A stretch of 64,000 nt of DNA from Boswellia sacra (taxonomy: Eukaryota; Streptophyta; Magnoliopsida; Sapindales; Burseraceae), in contig SNVD02002289.1 in the NCBI GenBank assembly GCA_013180625.2, forward strand, positions 992,001 through 1,056,000, given 5' to 3'. This document shows, one piece after another, positions 23,721 through 34,880 of the stretch. A program made the translations under genes and the position numbers. How positions within the stretch are numbered: position 1 is the first letter of the stretch; every line of letters starts with the position of its first letter. The notes under the pieces were generated by a model. The model saw only the letters and a program-made list of their open reading frames with translations, had not been told where the DNA came from and did not search any database.

Positions 23721-24864
23721 TAAACATTGCTAATGTATCACATTCCTCGAGTCAAACCTTGTTCTTAAACTTTGGTGCCTTAACATATAATCTTCTCCTT
23801 AGCTTCAATACTTTATTTTAATAAGCCTCCTCTTGATTTTACAATTATTTCAATGATCTTATTCTTACACATAAATAAACATATTAGTAATACCTCAATG
23901 AATCAATGCGTATTATTATCATCAAAATTATCGTGTAGCCTTAGCGCTAACCAGAAAGGACAGATTCAGTGTTATGAATGTTCTGGTTATGGGCATATTC
24001 AATCTGAATGTGCTAATCTCAAAAAGAAAAACAAAGGCTTGATAGCTACCTGGAGTGATGAATTAGAATATTAGTCAGAAGATCAAGAATGCATGAGTAA
24101 TTTTGTTACATTTACAGCATCTGTATCTGACAAAGGGAAAGCTATTATGACTGACATAACAGAACACTACAGAGCCAATGTTGATCATTCAGATACAAAA
24201 GATGATCCAGAATAATATAAAGAATTACAAGAAACTTACAATGCACTCTATAGTGAATGGCTGAGTTAGAAAGAAGAAATCAAAACTTTGAAGAACGAGA
24301 TTGAAGCACCGAAATATGAAAAATCTTATGCTGAAAACTGTATCACAGAACTGAAACTTGCTTTGACAGACAAAATAGCACATATTGAAAAAATTACAAC
24401 AGAACTGATTGAGAGCAAAAGATGTGTTGATCAACTCAAAATTGGGATAGCTAAACTTGATCAGGTCTTGAGTATTGGAAGAGACAATTCCACAAATATG
24501 GATTGGGGTATATAGAAGGCAATGTTACATCCCCACCAACAATAGTGTTTGTAAAAGCTTCAACAATAGGTAAAAATTTTGAACCTAATTTAATAAGGTC
24601 AAGTCCTAGTTCAAAAAGCAATGAAACATTTGTTTTTCCTTTAAGCTCTTTCAAATCCAGTCCTGAAATGGTAAGAAAATTCATTCCAACTTGTTATTTT
24701 TTTAGTAAAAAGGGACATATTAGACCTAAATATTTTAAATTGTTGAATATATTTCATAAAAGATCAAAATAGTTCAAACTGTTACCAAAGACATAACTGC
24801 AGTGGGTTAAGAAAGAGAAGACAGTCTGTAAAATTGCTTTTACTGCACTTAAGCATTCCTCTAA

Positions 24865-25380
24865 AGATTTGTGGTATTTTGACAGTGGTTGTTCTAGGCA
24901 CATGATTGAAAATAAACAGTTTTTGAAACATTTTGAAGAATACAGGGAAGGATATGTCACTTATGGAGAGGGAGCAAAGACTAAGATCATTGACAAAGGC
25001 ACTTTGAATGTCAAAAGCCTACCCAACTTCCAAAATGTCTTGCTGGTTGAAGTTTTGAAAGCTAATTTAATTAGTATTATTCAAATACGTGATGACAAGT
25101 ATATTGTTAATTTCACACAAAACAAATGCATGGTTTTAGACAATTTTGGTAAATGCATTTTAGAAGGAAATAGATCTTCAGATAATTGTTATTTGATAAA
25201 AATTGTATTTCATGCTTGGATCTCGGATCTAAAATTGTGGCATCAAAAATTAGGACACTTAAATTACAAAGACTTGATTAAATTAACTAAGCTGGACATT
25301 GTAAAAGGAGTTCCTAAACTTGACGACAAAGTTAATGAAATGTATGGACCATGTCAAATAGGAAAATAAATTAAAAGTGC
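24865..25380 (+). pseudogene. Copia protease and integrase N-terminal zinc domain
   Basis: A 166-codon open stretch from 24869 begins just upstream of the protease active site (WYFDSGCSRHM, D-S-G) and continues with VLLVEVLKANLISI. It reaches the integrase HHCC domain (WHQKLGHLNYKDLIKLTKL and CQIGK), ending at a TAA at 25367. Protease would mature the polyprotein. Its frame has no in-frame link to gag. Confidence 0.9.
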
Positions 25381-26455
25381 ACACAAATCCATTCCACATC
25401 TTAGCACATCCAAAATACTTGATTTGCTTCACATGGATCTTATGGGCCTAATGCAAATTGAAAGCATTACTGGTAAGAGATACATATTTGTTTATGTGGA
25501 TGACTTTTTCAGATATACTTAGGTTGATTTTATTAAAGAAAAATCTGACACTTTTGAAGTTTTCAAGAATCTTTGTGTTAAGCTTGAAAATGAGCAAAAC
25601 AGGAACATTGGCAAGATAGTGAGAATAAGAAGTGATCATGTCAAGGAGTTTGAAAACGTTAGCTATGCTGACTTTTGCAAATATCATGGAATTGACCATG
25701 ACCCCTGAACAAAATGGCATTGTGGAAAGAAAAAACAAAACTCTTCAAGAGATGGCTAGAGTGCTGCTCAATAGCAAAAAGTTGACCAAAAGGCTATGGG
25801 CTGAAGTAATAAGCACAACTTGTTATATTTCAAATAGAGTTTTCCTAAGACCTGGCACTAACTAGACACCTTATGAAATTTTGAAAGGAAGAAAACCTAA
25901 TTTGAAATATTTTCATGCCTTTGGATGCAGGTTTACATCTTAAATGACAGAGAGCAATTAGGTAAATTAGATCCAAGAAGTGATTAAGGAGTTTTTGTGG
26001 GATATGCACAAAATAGCAAAGCTTTTTGAGTTTATAATCTTTGAACTGAGTCTATCATGAAATATGCAAACGTAGTATTTGATGATCTGGATGATTATGT
26101 AAAGTACTCACAAGAGGAAAGCATAACCAGCTTTACAGAAGATACAAAAAAATCAATTTCTGACAGCAATAATAATAGACACGATTTAGTTATGAAAGAG
26201 GAAACAACTACTATTATATCAGACACAACAATGACAATTGAAAACTCAGATCTGAATAAAAACTCAATCAAAAATGAAGATAAAAGAAAAGATCCACCCG
26301 CTTGGATACAGAAAGCACATCTAACTAGCTATATTATTGGAACACCAGATGGTATGATGAAAACTAGGAGCAAGGTAAGAAATCAGGTAAGATTTGCATG
26401 CTATATTTCATTATTAGAACCAAAAAATGTGAAAGAAGCTTTAAAAGAAGATATT
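25381..26455 (+). pseudogene. Copia integrase core and linker
   Basis: Core motifs follow: LLHMDLMGLMQIES (first Asp), RIRSDHVKEFENV (second Asp) and, after a frameshift near 25680, EQNGIVERKNKTLQEMAR (catalytic Glu). Then come LWAEVISTTCYISNRV and TPYEILKGRKPNLKYF. The acidic linker to RT lies at 26057-26458. At least four stops are present. Integrase would insert the cDNA; this one is broken. Confidence 0.88.
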
Positions 26456-27789
26456 TAGATTCAGGGAATGCAAAATGAAGTTAATCAGTTTAAAAGGAAT
26501 GAAGTATAGGAATTAGTTCCTAGGCTAGAAAATACAAATGTCATTGGAACTAAATAGATATTCAAAAATAAAACTAATGAAAGTGGTCAAGTAAAAAGAA
26601 ATAAGGCTAGGCTAGTAGCAGAAGGTTACACACAAGTAGAAGACATAGATTTTGATGAAACCTTTATACCAATATTTAGACTTGAGTCAATCAGATTACT
26701 ACTTGCAATTGCTTATTTGCTTGATTTTAAATTGTACCAAATGGATATTAAAATAGCCTTTTTAAATGGCTATCTCAAAGAAGAAGTTTTTGTCAAACAG
26801 TCTAAGGGTTTTAAAGATCCTAAACATTCTGATTTTGTGTACAAATTGCATAAAGCTTTGTATGGGTTGAAACAAGCTCCTAGAGCTTGGTATGAAAGGT
26901 TGACAAACTTTTTGATCAACAGGGGTTATAGTAGTGGCAGCAATGATGAGGCTTTGTTTATCAAACACACATCTAACTATTTTGTTGTTGCTCAAATATA
27001 TATAGATGACGTTGTGTTTAGATCAACTAATAAAAGTAAAACTAATGAGTTTGTTAAGTTGATGCAGGAAGAGTTTGAGATAAGCATGGTAGAAGAATTA
27101 AATTTCTTTCTTGGATTGCAGGTTAAACAAATGAATGATGGGATATTCATATCTCAATCAAAATATGCAAAAAAAAAAAAAAAAACATTGTAAAGAAATT
27201 TGGACTTGAAAATAAAAAACCGCTGAAAACTCCTCTCAGTACTGACCTAAAACTTTCAAAAGACAATGCAGGAAAAGAGGTTGATGCAAGTTTATATAGA
27301 AGCATCATTGGCAGTTTGTTATACCTCATAGAAAGTAAACCAGACTTATATTTTAGTATTGGATTTTATGCAAGATTTCAAGAAAATCCCAAAGAATCAC
27401 ATCTGACCTCTCTTGGCATAGCAAAAAAACAAAATTCTATTTCTTTGTCTATTGTTGAAGCTGAATACATAGCAACAGGAAGTTTTTGCACACAACTACT
27501 TTAGGTGAAGCAAATGTTGAGTGATTATGGTATTGCACAAAAACCTATAACTGTGTTTTGTGATAATACTAGTGTTATAAATATTTCCAAAAATCCTGTT
27601 CAGCATTAAAGAACAAAACATATTGATATAAGATACCATTTTATGAGGGAACTTGTAGAGTCTAAGGTGATACACATTGAACACATCTCCATTGATAAAC
27701 AATTAGCTGACTTGTTCACTAAGGCATTGGATACAACAAGAATTCAGAATCTAAGAAAGATCTTAGGCATCTGTCAGTTTTATGAATAA
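26456..27789 (+). pseudogene. Copia reverse transcriptase and RNase H
   Basis: RT motifs in order: ARLVAEGYTQVEDIDFDETF, LYQMDIKIAFLNGYLKEEVF, YGLKQAPRAWYERL, the catalytic box YIDDVVF near 27000, and FFLGLQVKQ. A run of about 17 A at 27169-27185 shifts the frame. RNase H follows, but the text jumps from ENPKESHL directly to KKQNSISLS near 27405-27435, losing roughly 80-90 residues that normally include YSDAD. The end (FCDNTSVINISKNP, DKQLADLFTKAL) is clear and stops at 27787. The enzyme cannot be functional. Confidence 0.9.
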
Positions 27790-28700
27790 GCATTGCTTTC
27801 TATTATGTTAATTATATCTACAATATCATAAGTTTTCTTCTAATTAAGCATGTGTGAGTTGTAATATAAAATTGTGTGAATGTTATGATACTGGTTTAAA
27901 ATGAAAAATACAAAGAGGGCTATCAATATATGATGTGTAAAAGTCATCATTGAGAGTAACCTCGGGGTATCTAAGAAATATGTTGAGGTCACCCACTCAA
28001 ATGAAAAAGGCTACCTCTATATTGTGTAAAAACTATTGTATTTATAATCCAATGTGATTGATTCTTAATATATTAAAATAATATTTTTGACATCTCAATT
28101 GATTGAAAAATAAATGAAAATAGCTTTCATATGGAGATAATAAACAGCTCTAAAATTTGCTTATTTAGAATGATTCATATGATGTCCAGCTATTGTTGTT
28201 ACGATGCATGTAATTGTTTTTTGTTATGGTTTTCATATCATACGATGCTCTTTGTGCCTATCTAAAATTTAACTTTTCTTGTGTGTCTATGTGTCATAAT
28301 GTCATGTCAGCTATATTGAATTGAGGAAGAGAAACATTAGTTACAGGAATCCTAACTTTATTAGAATTCCTTACTTTAATATAAATAAAATTTTAAAGTT
28401 TTGTTCATTAATGATATTTATTAAGTAGTTTTGGAAAAGGATTTAAATTTAAATTTTATGGGAAACGAAATTGTATTAAAATTAATCTCTTCCAAAGTAT
28501 ATCACAAATACAATTAGGGCTTTCTTTGTTCATATCCTAATCGATCAACTGTGTCTCCACTCTCTCTCATCTCGCTTCTCTTTTTTCTAGCAAGATCTTG
28601 CAGCTCTCAAACCCTAGTAATAGCGACATCTTCATAATCCACAAAGGCCACCACTACATCATTTTCCCAACACGACTCTGGTTACAACAGTAGCGACAAC
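27790..28700 (+). other. Spacer between RNase H and env-like region
   Basis: No coding pattern recognised. It is internal to the element because the polypurine tract and 3' LTR lie further on. Confidence 0.55.
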
Positions 28701-30470
28701 TCTTAATCGTCTCAGTCACAACAATAACATGCAGAGATCCTGATTGATCCTGCAGTGAGTGAAGGTGAGTCAATTCCTATCAAGTGAATGAAAAACAAAA
28801 TGAAGCCAAAGTTCAATAAGTTCCTCTCAGCAGCTGTTAAGCAGAATTTTTTGAAGTATACATCAAAGAGGAAGTTGTAGACAAAAAGGCCAATGAAGCT
28901 AACCAACTTCAACAAGTATAGATTAAGTGAACTTCTTGAATCTATCCACTGGACTCGAACGGTAAACAACTTCCTATCCCCTATTAAGTCTTTAATTTAA
29001 GAGTTTTATGCAAATATCACTGCTTCCATTGATGACCTGAAGAGCTATTATTATCACAAAGTATATTATAGAAGAAAATTTGTGAAATTTTCATCGAATG
29101 TCATCAACACATTCTTGGATATACCAATAGACAGTTTGATTAATTAATAATACCTTATAAAGAAGTATAGGGTTGTATATAAAATTTCTCAGTTTAATTG
29201 GTTTCCCTCTTCACACCAGAACTAGGTTAGGGAAGATAAAGTGAAATTTCTGTTCTATTTGAGCACCAATAAACCCATTAATTTAGGTTTATGCATTTGT
29301 AGGATGATTGTACAAATTACACCATATAAATCCGATTACCATTTGCTTATATTTTCTTGTTTAATCCAGGTATTTTAGCTCAAAATGGCGCTCCCATTAG
29401 CCCAAAAGAACACACTGAAATATTAGCTATATCCATTACAAAATGATTTTTATACCGACTGCATGATAAAACTGATCTGCCTGTCCCTGATTCGAAACCA
29501 AGAAGAGTCTACAATAATCTAATAAGCAATGTGGAAGAACAACTTGCTTTGATCAATTCTGTTTTGATTGATATAGTGCAAGATCTTAAGGACATCAAAG
29601 CCAAGCAGTCTATCTTGGAGGAAAAACTTGTAGGACAATTTGTTGTAGTAGAAGAACCACAACCTACGAAAATAGAAGATGTGGTACATGAACAATCTGC
29701 TGAGCAAATGCCCAAGGCAGCTGAGCAAATGCCAAAGATTGATTAGCAAATGCCCAAGGCAGCTGAGCAAATGCCTATTGAGCCCGACATAACAGTAAAA
29801 AAGAAGATGAAGAAAAAGAAATTCAAGAAGAAAGCAAAGGGAACTGATTTAAAGGGCAAAACAAAGGTTAAAGTGGTGAAGAAAAAGTCTAATAATAAGA
29901 AGAAGAAAATTGAAATAGCAGTCCCAGAATTGAGGGGTGAGTCCTTGTCGGAGGAACCGAAATAAAGTCGAACCTGAAATGAAATTGCCTTTACTATCTG
30001 CTGAAGCAAAACCTGATATTGTACCAGTCCCTGAAGTAGAGCAACACGTCTCTCCAGCACCACAGTCACCTCCACATGTAGCAGAAACCATACCCAGTGC
30101 AGAACACACACTGGAACCCATTCTTGAAGTAGACACAACAAAACCAGCCACAACACTCCCATCTCAGCTTGTAGCTGAATCACTGGTGAATCTACCATAA
30201 TCTATTGCTGAGTCACGGCCAACAGAAACTAGTATTGACTGGCTTGATAAGGAAATCTACAAAATTACGGCAGAGGTCATTGCTACTTCATCTGATATAA
30301 CTGAAGCACAGCCAACTCCTGTGGCTTCTGAACAGCCTACACCCACCACTACTAGAAAACGGTTCAAAGTCAATGCTGGAAGATTCAAAAAGTGCCCTGG
30401 TAGTTCCTCTTTTCCTCCTGTTTGCAAGTCTCCCCGCCTTCATCAACTTTTTTGGAACTTATTCTGAAAT
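28700..30470 (+). pseudogene. Env-like 3' region of the Sirevirus-like element
   Basis: The first part (about 28800-29400) reads TNFNKYRLSELLES, IHWTRTVNN, EFYANI and RRKFVKFSSNVINTFLDIP, broken by several stops. The EFYANI and FSSNVINTFLDIP pair resembles the plant-specific domain annotated as 'putative plant transposon protein'. The second part (29531-30200) has a coiled coil (MEEQLALINSVLIDIVQDL), degenerate EQMPKAA repeats, a very Lys-rich tract (29790-29910) and a Pro/Glu/Thr-rich tail. Sireviruses commonly carry an extra frame here. No signal peptide or clear membrane segment can be read, so 'env-like' is positional, not functional. Confidence 0.6.
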
Positions 30471-30953
30471 CAAAGGGGAGATCGGTAGCAGTTTCTAATA
30501 ACTCTATGTTTTGTCTGTTTTTGATATTTTGTTTGATATTTTTTGTTGCTTCTCCCTCACTGTAAGGGTAGTAAGTAAAGGGGAGTGAGGAGTCTTTACC
30601 TGTGCATTAGAACTATTCTATGCTATGTTTTAACTTAATACTTTACTGTGTTTTGTGTTATTATCTGCATATTTCTTTTGATTAATGATTTTGTCACATT
30701 TTGTTATTTGCTCTTATCATGCTTTGGTTGTAATGTTGTTTGACAAGATTGTCAACTTCACTTTGTTTTGTTTTTGCAGTTAAAACACATTAAGACAGTT
30801 TTCTGTGATGTGATTTATAACTACACCATCGTTATTTCTTTAAGTATGTCATTTTCCGTTTACTAGATTATGATTGCTTGTGGTTATCTGGGACTTATCC
30901 TTGTGTGATATTCGTTGATCGGAAACAGTTTTGTTTTTTCATCACAAGTTGCC

Positions 30954-30967
30954 AAAAGGGGGCAGAT
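30954..30967 (+). promoter_or_regulatory. Polypurine tract
   Basis: AAAAGGGGGCAGAT abuts the 3' LTR and would prime plus-strand synthesis. A further candidate, AAAGGGGAGTGAGGA, is at about 30575-30590. Confidence 0.85.
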
Positions 30968-31822
30968 TGTTGGTGTCAACGTGTGACACTTTTGCATGTG
31001 CCATGCACATGATTTTGGACCAACTTATAATAAAACTAGAATGTTATATTGTTTCTCTTTTTACTGTTTCTAGAAGTATATTTTATGAAGTATTTGATTC
31101 ATAATAAATATCACTTTAGATTATGACATTATTTGATGTATCCTAGTTAAAAGAAAAATATATTTATTTGTATCCTATTTCATTTAAGAGATATCACTTC
31201 CTATTGTATCAGTCTTTGTCCCAATTTGAGTTTGATTAAGATTTTTACAGGATTACATTCAGGCATCCCATTATATATATATATATATAATATTATGTTT
31301 ACATAACATATGTATGTTGATGGTGTGTATGTCACGGCATTCCAAGAATTAAGAGGAGAGTTTCGACGCAAATTGGAATGCTTCTTTGATTTGATTTTAC
31401 GAGTGTTTTATTCATGTATGAGAAGTTTTAATCGTACACGAATTTTTTATTAGATCCGTCTGAGTTAGTATACACTTGAGAGAACTTGCAAGTTAAATGT
31501 TTATGTAATTCAGTGTCAGACATCACGGTTATATTTTACTTAACAGTGTGCTGTTAAGTTATCAGCAACAGAGAGTGGGCAGTATGACTAGAGTTTAAAA
31601 TCTTGACGAGATTTTGTTTCAAAAAGATTAGGTTAGTATACGAGAGTTAGTCAGCACTGTAAATGACCCTAAAGATTTTATAGACAAAAACATGGTGAAT
31701 TACAAATCTAAGTTGTCCGTGGATGTAGGTTTTATAATCGAACCATGTAAAATCCTCTTGTGCCATTTTACTTTACAATTTACTATTATATTACGCAAAA
31801 CTTCATACTTCCTGAACTAACA
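30968..31822 (+). repeat. 3' LTR of the first copia element (855 bp)
   Basis: It starts TGTTGGTGTCAACG and ends CCTGAACTAACA. Many substitutions and small indels separate it from the 5' LTR, so the insertion is old. Confidence 0.95.
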
Positions 31823-33085
31823 CTTATGAACATCTTTCCTAATCAAATTCCTGAAGAGCCATAATTACAGCAGTTGTATGTAGCAAGTCCTTCAACCTTA
31901 TGCTTGACTCTCTTTATGGTTCTATAATACCCGGTGTGACAGTTTATCACTGTTGCTAAGCTCAGAAACATCTTTGTAGATTGATAATCTTGTTAAAAGA
32001 GCTTCTGGTCAAGCACTACAAAATCTTAACATAATGCTGGGATTTTAGAAAACACAAGGCTTCTCTACCAACCCTGGTTTCCTTCACATGTTCTCAATTG
32101 GTATTTATACAAAATGAGTCCAAATGCCTTTGCAAAACCTAACTCACAAAAATCTCTTTTGCTACCAAAAAAAAAAATCATTTGTCGTTTGCTTGGTATA
32201 CAAATCTTAACATTAGTATCGACTATCATTTCTTATTTAACAGCCTTTGCTATCTTCATGTAATGGCTGGTGTAGGAAACCATGCAGAGTGTTGTTCCCA
32301 AGCCCACATCCTCTTTTAAGAATTGTTCTATTAAATGTAATTCTCAAAGAAGAATGGCATGAGAAACAATGTATCATAGGTTCACGACTAGACACCATGT
32401 GTGCAATAAGATGATAAGGAGTTACTACAAAGAGTTAGAGTAGAACTGGCAACAGCAAGTCTAGTTAAAGTTGATTCCATCAGAAGGATTGAAGAGATTT
32501 TGATGTTTGAAGACCCCCAAAAAAAAAGTAAACTTATAAGAATTTTTCCAAGTCCAACGGCGGCAAAAACCTCTACTAGTCACTTAATGCCTCCATCCAA
32601 GCATCCAACCCTTCTTGTGGTTTTGGCTGCTGATATCATTCTCAGACTCTTATGTAGCTAATATCTTTCTCAGACTCTCTATATATGTATATATTATGTA
32701 GCTGATATCATTCTTAGACTCTATATATGTATATATAATGTAGAATAATACATGAAATTTATAGCATAAATGTGGTTGGTGATATATTATGTAGAATAAT
32801 TATATGTAATTATCCTAACTCTAACTGCATAAAGTGGGTAAAGCTAGAGTCCTTGATATGTCAAGAATTTTAATTTTTATATATTATCGAGTCAAATAAT
32901 CTTGAGAAGGTATAGATGGATTTTTATTAAAGATGGCAAAACTCGGAGCTGGGGGTCGACCCAGCTATTAATTGCAAACCCTGGTCCCAGAAAATTCCCA
33001 GAAATTTTTTTCTCGGGTCTTTGGGCCCGGATTTTCTAATAAGCCGGGTAGTGTAATTTTTTTAGTTATGATTCTTTTCTATCCT

Positions 33086-33092
<7 letters not shown>

Positions 33093-33122
<30 letters not shown>
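33093..33122. repeat. (TA)n microsatellite
   Basis: About fifteen TA units inside the hAT element, next to the plastid-derived segment. Confidence 0.95.
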
Positions 33123-33125
<3 letters not shown>

Positions 33126-33129
33126 CATG

Positions 33130-33648
33130 CAAATTTAATTGCCAAGTGAGTTGTAGCCCAACAAGGTCAGCCCTCTCTGGGACTTGCTTAAGAATTAGAA
33201 AGAGGAATCTCATGGAAATACCACAGAATAAGGTTTGATCCTATTCATGGAGATTTCGTAAATATTCCATTCCAAAAATAGAAAGTTCAAAAAAATTGTG
33301 ATTTTTTCGAGATTGGATGCAGTTACTAATTCATGATCTGGCATGTACAGAATGAAAACTTCATTCTCGATTCTACGAGAATTTTATGAAAGCCTTTCAT
33401 TTGCTTCTCTTAGATGGAAGTTTGATTTTCCCAGAATATATCATAATTTTTGGCATAATTCTTGTTCTAATGATCGATTCAACCTCTGATCAAAAAGATA
33501 TACCTTGGTTATATTTCATCTCTTCAACAAGTTTAGTAATGAGCATAACGGCCCTATTGTTCCGATAGAGAGAAGAACCTATGATTAGCTTTTCGGGAAA
33601 CTTCCAAACGAACAATCACAACGAAATCTTTTAATTTCTTATTTTACT
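33130..33648 (+). pseudogene. ndhB: Nuclear copy of plastid ndhB 5' region (NUPT)
   Basis: The frame at 33386-33568 starts [11 protein letters not shown] and runs through [29 protein letters not shown] and [12 protein letters not shown], which I recognise as the N-terminus of the plastid NAD(P)H dehydrogenase subunit NdhB. The TGG codon after LLFR has become TAG, and the text continues EEPMISFSGNFQTNN, then another stop. Similarity ends near 33648, so only about the first 90 codons plus upstream plastid sequence are present; the left limit near 33130 is approximate. In plastids NdhB is a membrane subunit of the NDH complex. This copy is a non-functional nuclear insertion. Confidence 0.9.
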
Positions 33649-34724
33649 AAGGTGATTTTAAGACTTTGTTCATAACACTTATAATTACAAAGTAGGTTAT
33701 AGCCAAGTTGTGTCTTGCCTTACTTATTATCTTATAGTTTACAATAGGGAGTAGGTTCTAATCTTCTCTATTGTAATTTTTTAAAACTCATTTAATTTAT
33801 TTTAAAAGGGTGATTTCAATTTAGGTGGGTCGGTTTAGGCCTTGGCTTGTGCTAAATTGCTAGGCTTTTATAGGTTATTTTAGTAAAATAGTTTATGGGT
33901 TTAAGCTTAAAGAGTTATATTTAAGAATTGAAAATTGATGGATTAAATTGATATAATTTTAATTACATATTGCGAATTCAATTCTAAATCGTCGACCCCA
34001 ACACCTCTAACCCAACCTTGGCCCCGATTGAGCAGAAAAATCACACCCCCGAATGTCCGAGTTTTCCAAGTTCCCAAGCTCAGCCAAATTGTTTTATCAT
34101 TCCTAATTTTTATGTATGGTATTTTTCTCTTATATATGTGCATTACTGTCTCACAAATAATATTAGTCTAATGTTCAACACTACAAGCATATATGATAAA
34201 GTCATATGTTAGCTCAAAATAAAACAAAAGATTAGATAAGCTAACGAACAGTAATAAGTAGATTCCCAAAATTAAGTAACGAACACTTGACATAAGTGGT
34301 TATTGTGAAGCCAAACTTTTTTCAACTTGAGTCATCCAGCACCACAGATCCAACCTTCTGAATGACCCCACTTTTTGATCATTCACGAAAGAATATGAAT
34401 ATGAATCCCAAAGTTCAAAAAGTCATCAACCCATCAAAACACCCAAGTGAAACACTCAAGGGAATTATTTGAAAATTCAAATAGAAAGGTATCAAACTCT
34501 CCAAAACTAATGAAAAATAAAAATGGAATTGAAGAGATGAAAAATGAAAGTTAAATAGAACTAATCATATAAAAAGCTTTGCAAAGATTCCGTACCACAA
34601 AACGAAACAATGACTTGCAATAAGACGACCCATTCAACCCTTAGAAGCTAAAAATGTACAGATAAAATAAGCCCACAAAATAAAAGATGCCATATAGCCG
34701 ATCAAACATAACTTGCTGAAACAT

Positions 34725-34880
34725 TTCAAGTTGAAAAAATTTGAACATGCGTTTTCTATAATTTTTGCCTCCAATAACATGCACTTCAGTTTGATACCGA
34801 AACAGCCCCACCCCGCCTTGCATTGCTTGGCAGCTCATCGTGGAGCATCACTCTTGGATTTGGAAGAGAATGAAATATAA
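34725..34880. other. Conserved block 1 of 3 downstream of the MORF-like gene
   Basis: About 150 bp with TGCCTCCAATAACATG, CCGAAACAGCCCCACCC and GGCAGCTCATCGTGGAG is retained in all three tandem units (also 42365-42520 and 62520-62670). It lies about 500 bp past the end of the MORF-like coding region. No consistent open frame spans all copies, so it could be an untranslated exon, a regulatory element or a decayed exon of another gene. Confidence 0.55.

Larger units (their letters stand above)
22167..23953 (-). mobile_element. Antisense solo LTR in gag, GAAAG duplication
   Basis: The segment is the reverse complement of the LTR of the copia element at 49633-58206. It starts TGTTGAGCCAAGTATGG (that LTR's end) and finishes CCTTAGCGCTAACCA (that LTR's start). 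GAAAG flanks it at 22162-22166 and 23954-23958. No internal domains are present, so it is a solo LTR. It interrupts the gag of an unrelated copia family, so it is younger than its host element. Confidence 0.93.
21290..24260 (+). pseudogene. Copia gag, split by a solo LTR
   Basis: The first part (21290-22166) reads as a UBN2-type copia gag: NHLF, WTPPTKLN, FENLMMHEDESISEFYSKL, then a Lys-rich stretch near 22040-22160. It is broken by several stops and a frameshift near 21895. The reading resumes after the solo LTR at about 23954 with GQIQCYECSGYGHIQSEC, a CCHC zinc knuckle, and an acidic tail ending near 24070. The region 24070-24770 encodes a second gag-like part with a coiled coil and another degenerate knuckle (CYFFSKKGHIRPKY). 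Gag would package the RNA. Removing the solo LTR and one duplicated GAAAG brings the two gag halves back into register. Confidence 0.85.
20313..31822 (+). mobile_element. Sirevirus-like Ty1/copia element with env-like region (11.5 kb, decayed)
   Basis: It is bounded by LTRs at 20313-21210 and 30968-31822. In order it holds a Met-tRNA primer site, gag, protease, integrase, RT, RNase H, a ~3.2-kb 3' region with env-like reading frames, and a polypurine tract. PR-IN-RT order identifies Ty1/copia, and the large extra region after RNase H is typical of Sireviruses. Many stops and frameshifts, a deletion in RNase H, and a solo LTR in gag make it inactive. The five bases on its two sides differ (GAGAA and CTTAT). 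The right flank is the start of the MORF repeat unit and the left flank is unrelated, so the element may be a recombinant or one flank may be deleted. Confidence 0.9.
32928..34105. mobile_element. Non-autonomous hAT element carrying plastid DNA, 8-bp duplication
   Basis: U2 has an uninterrupted version of this site (near 41340). In U1 the insert is flanked by ATTTTTAT at 32920-32927 and 34106-34113. The ends are TAAAGATGGCAAAACTCGG on the left and, as reverse complement, TAGGAATGATAAAACAATT on the right; both derive from the common hAT terminus TAGGGATGGCAAAAC. A second subterminal match (AAAACTCGGA) sits further in on both sides. GC-rich subterminal stretches (GGGCCCGG near 33025) are also usual for hAT. 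No transposase is encoded. The middle holds a TA microsatellite (33093-33122) and a plastid ndhB segment. Confidence 0.8.

Noticed and set aside
33386..33568. A possible functional ndhB gene or plastid contamination of the assembly
   Set aside because: The segment is short, contains two in-frame stops, lacks the rest of the gene and is embedded in a nuclear transposon with target duplications.
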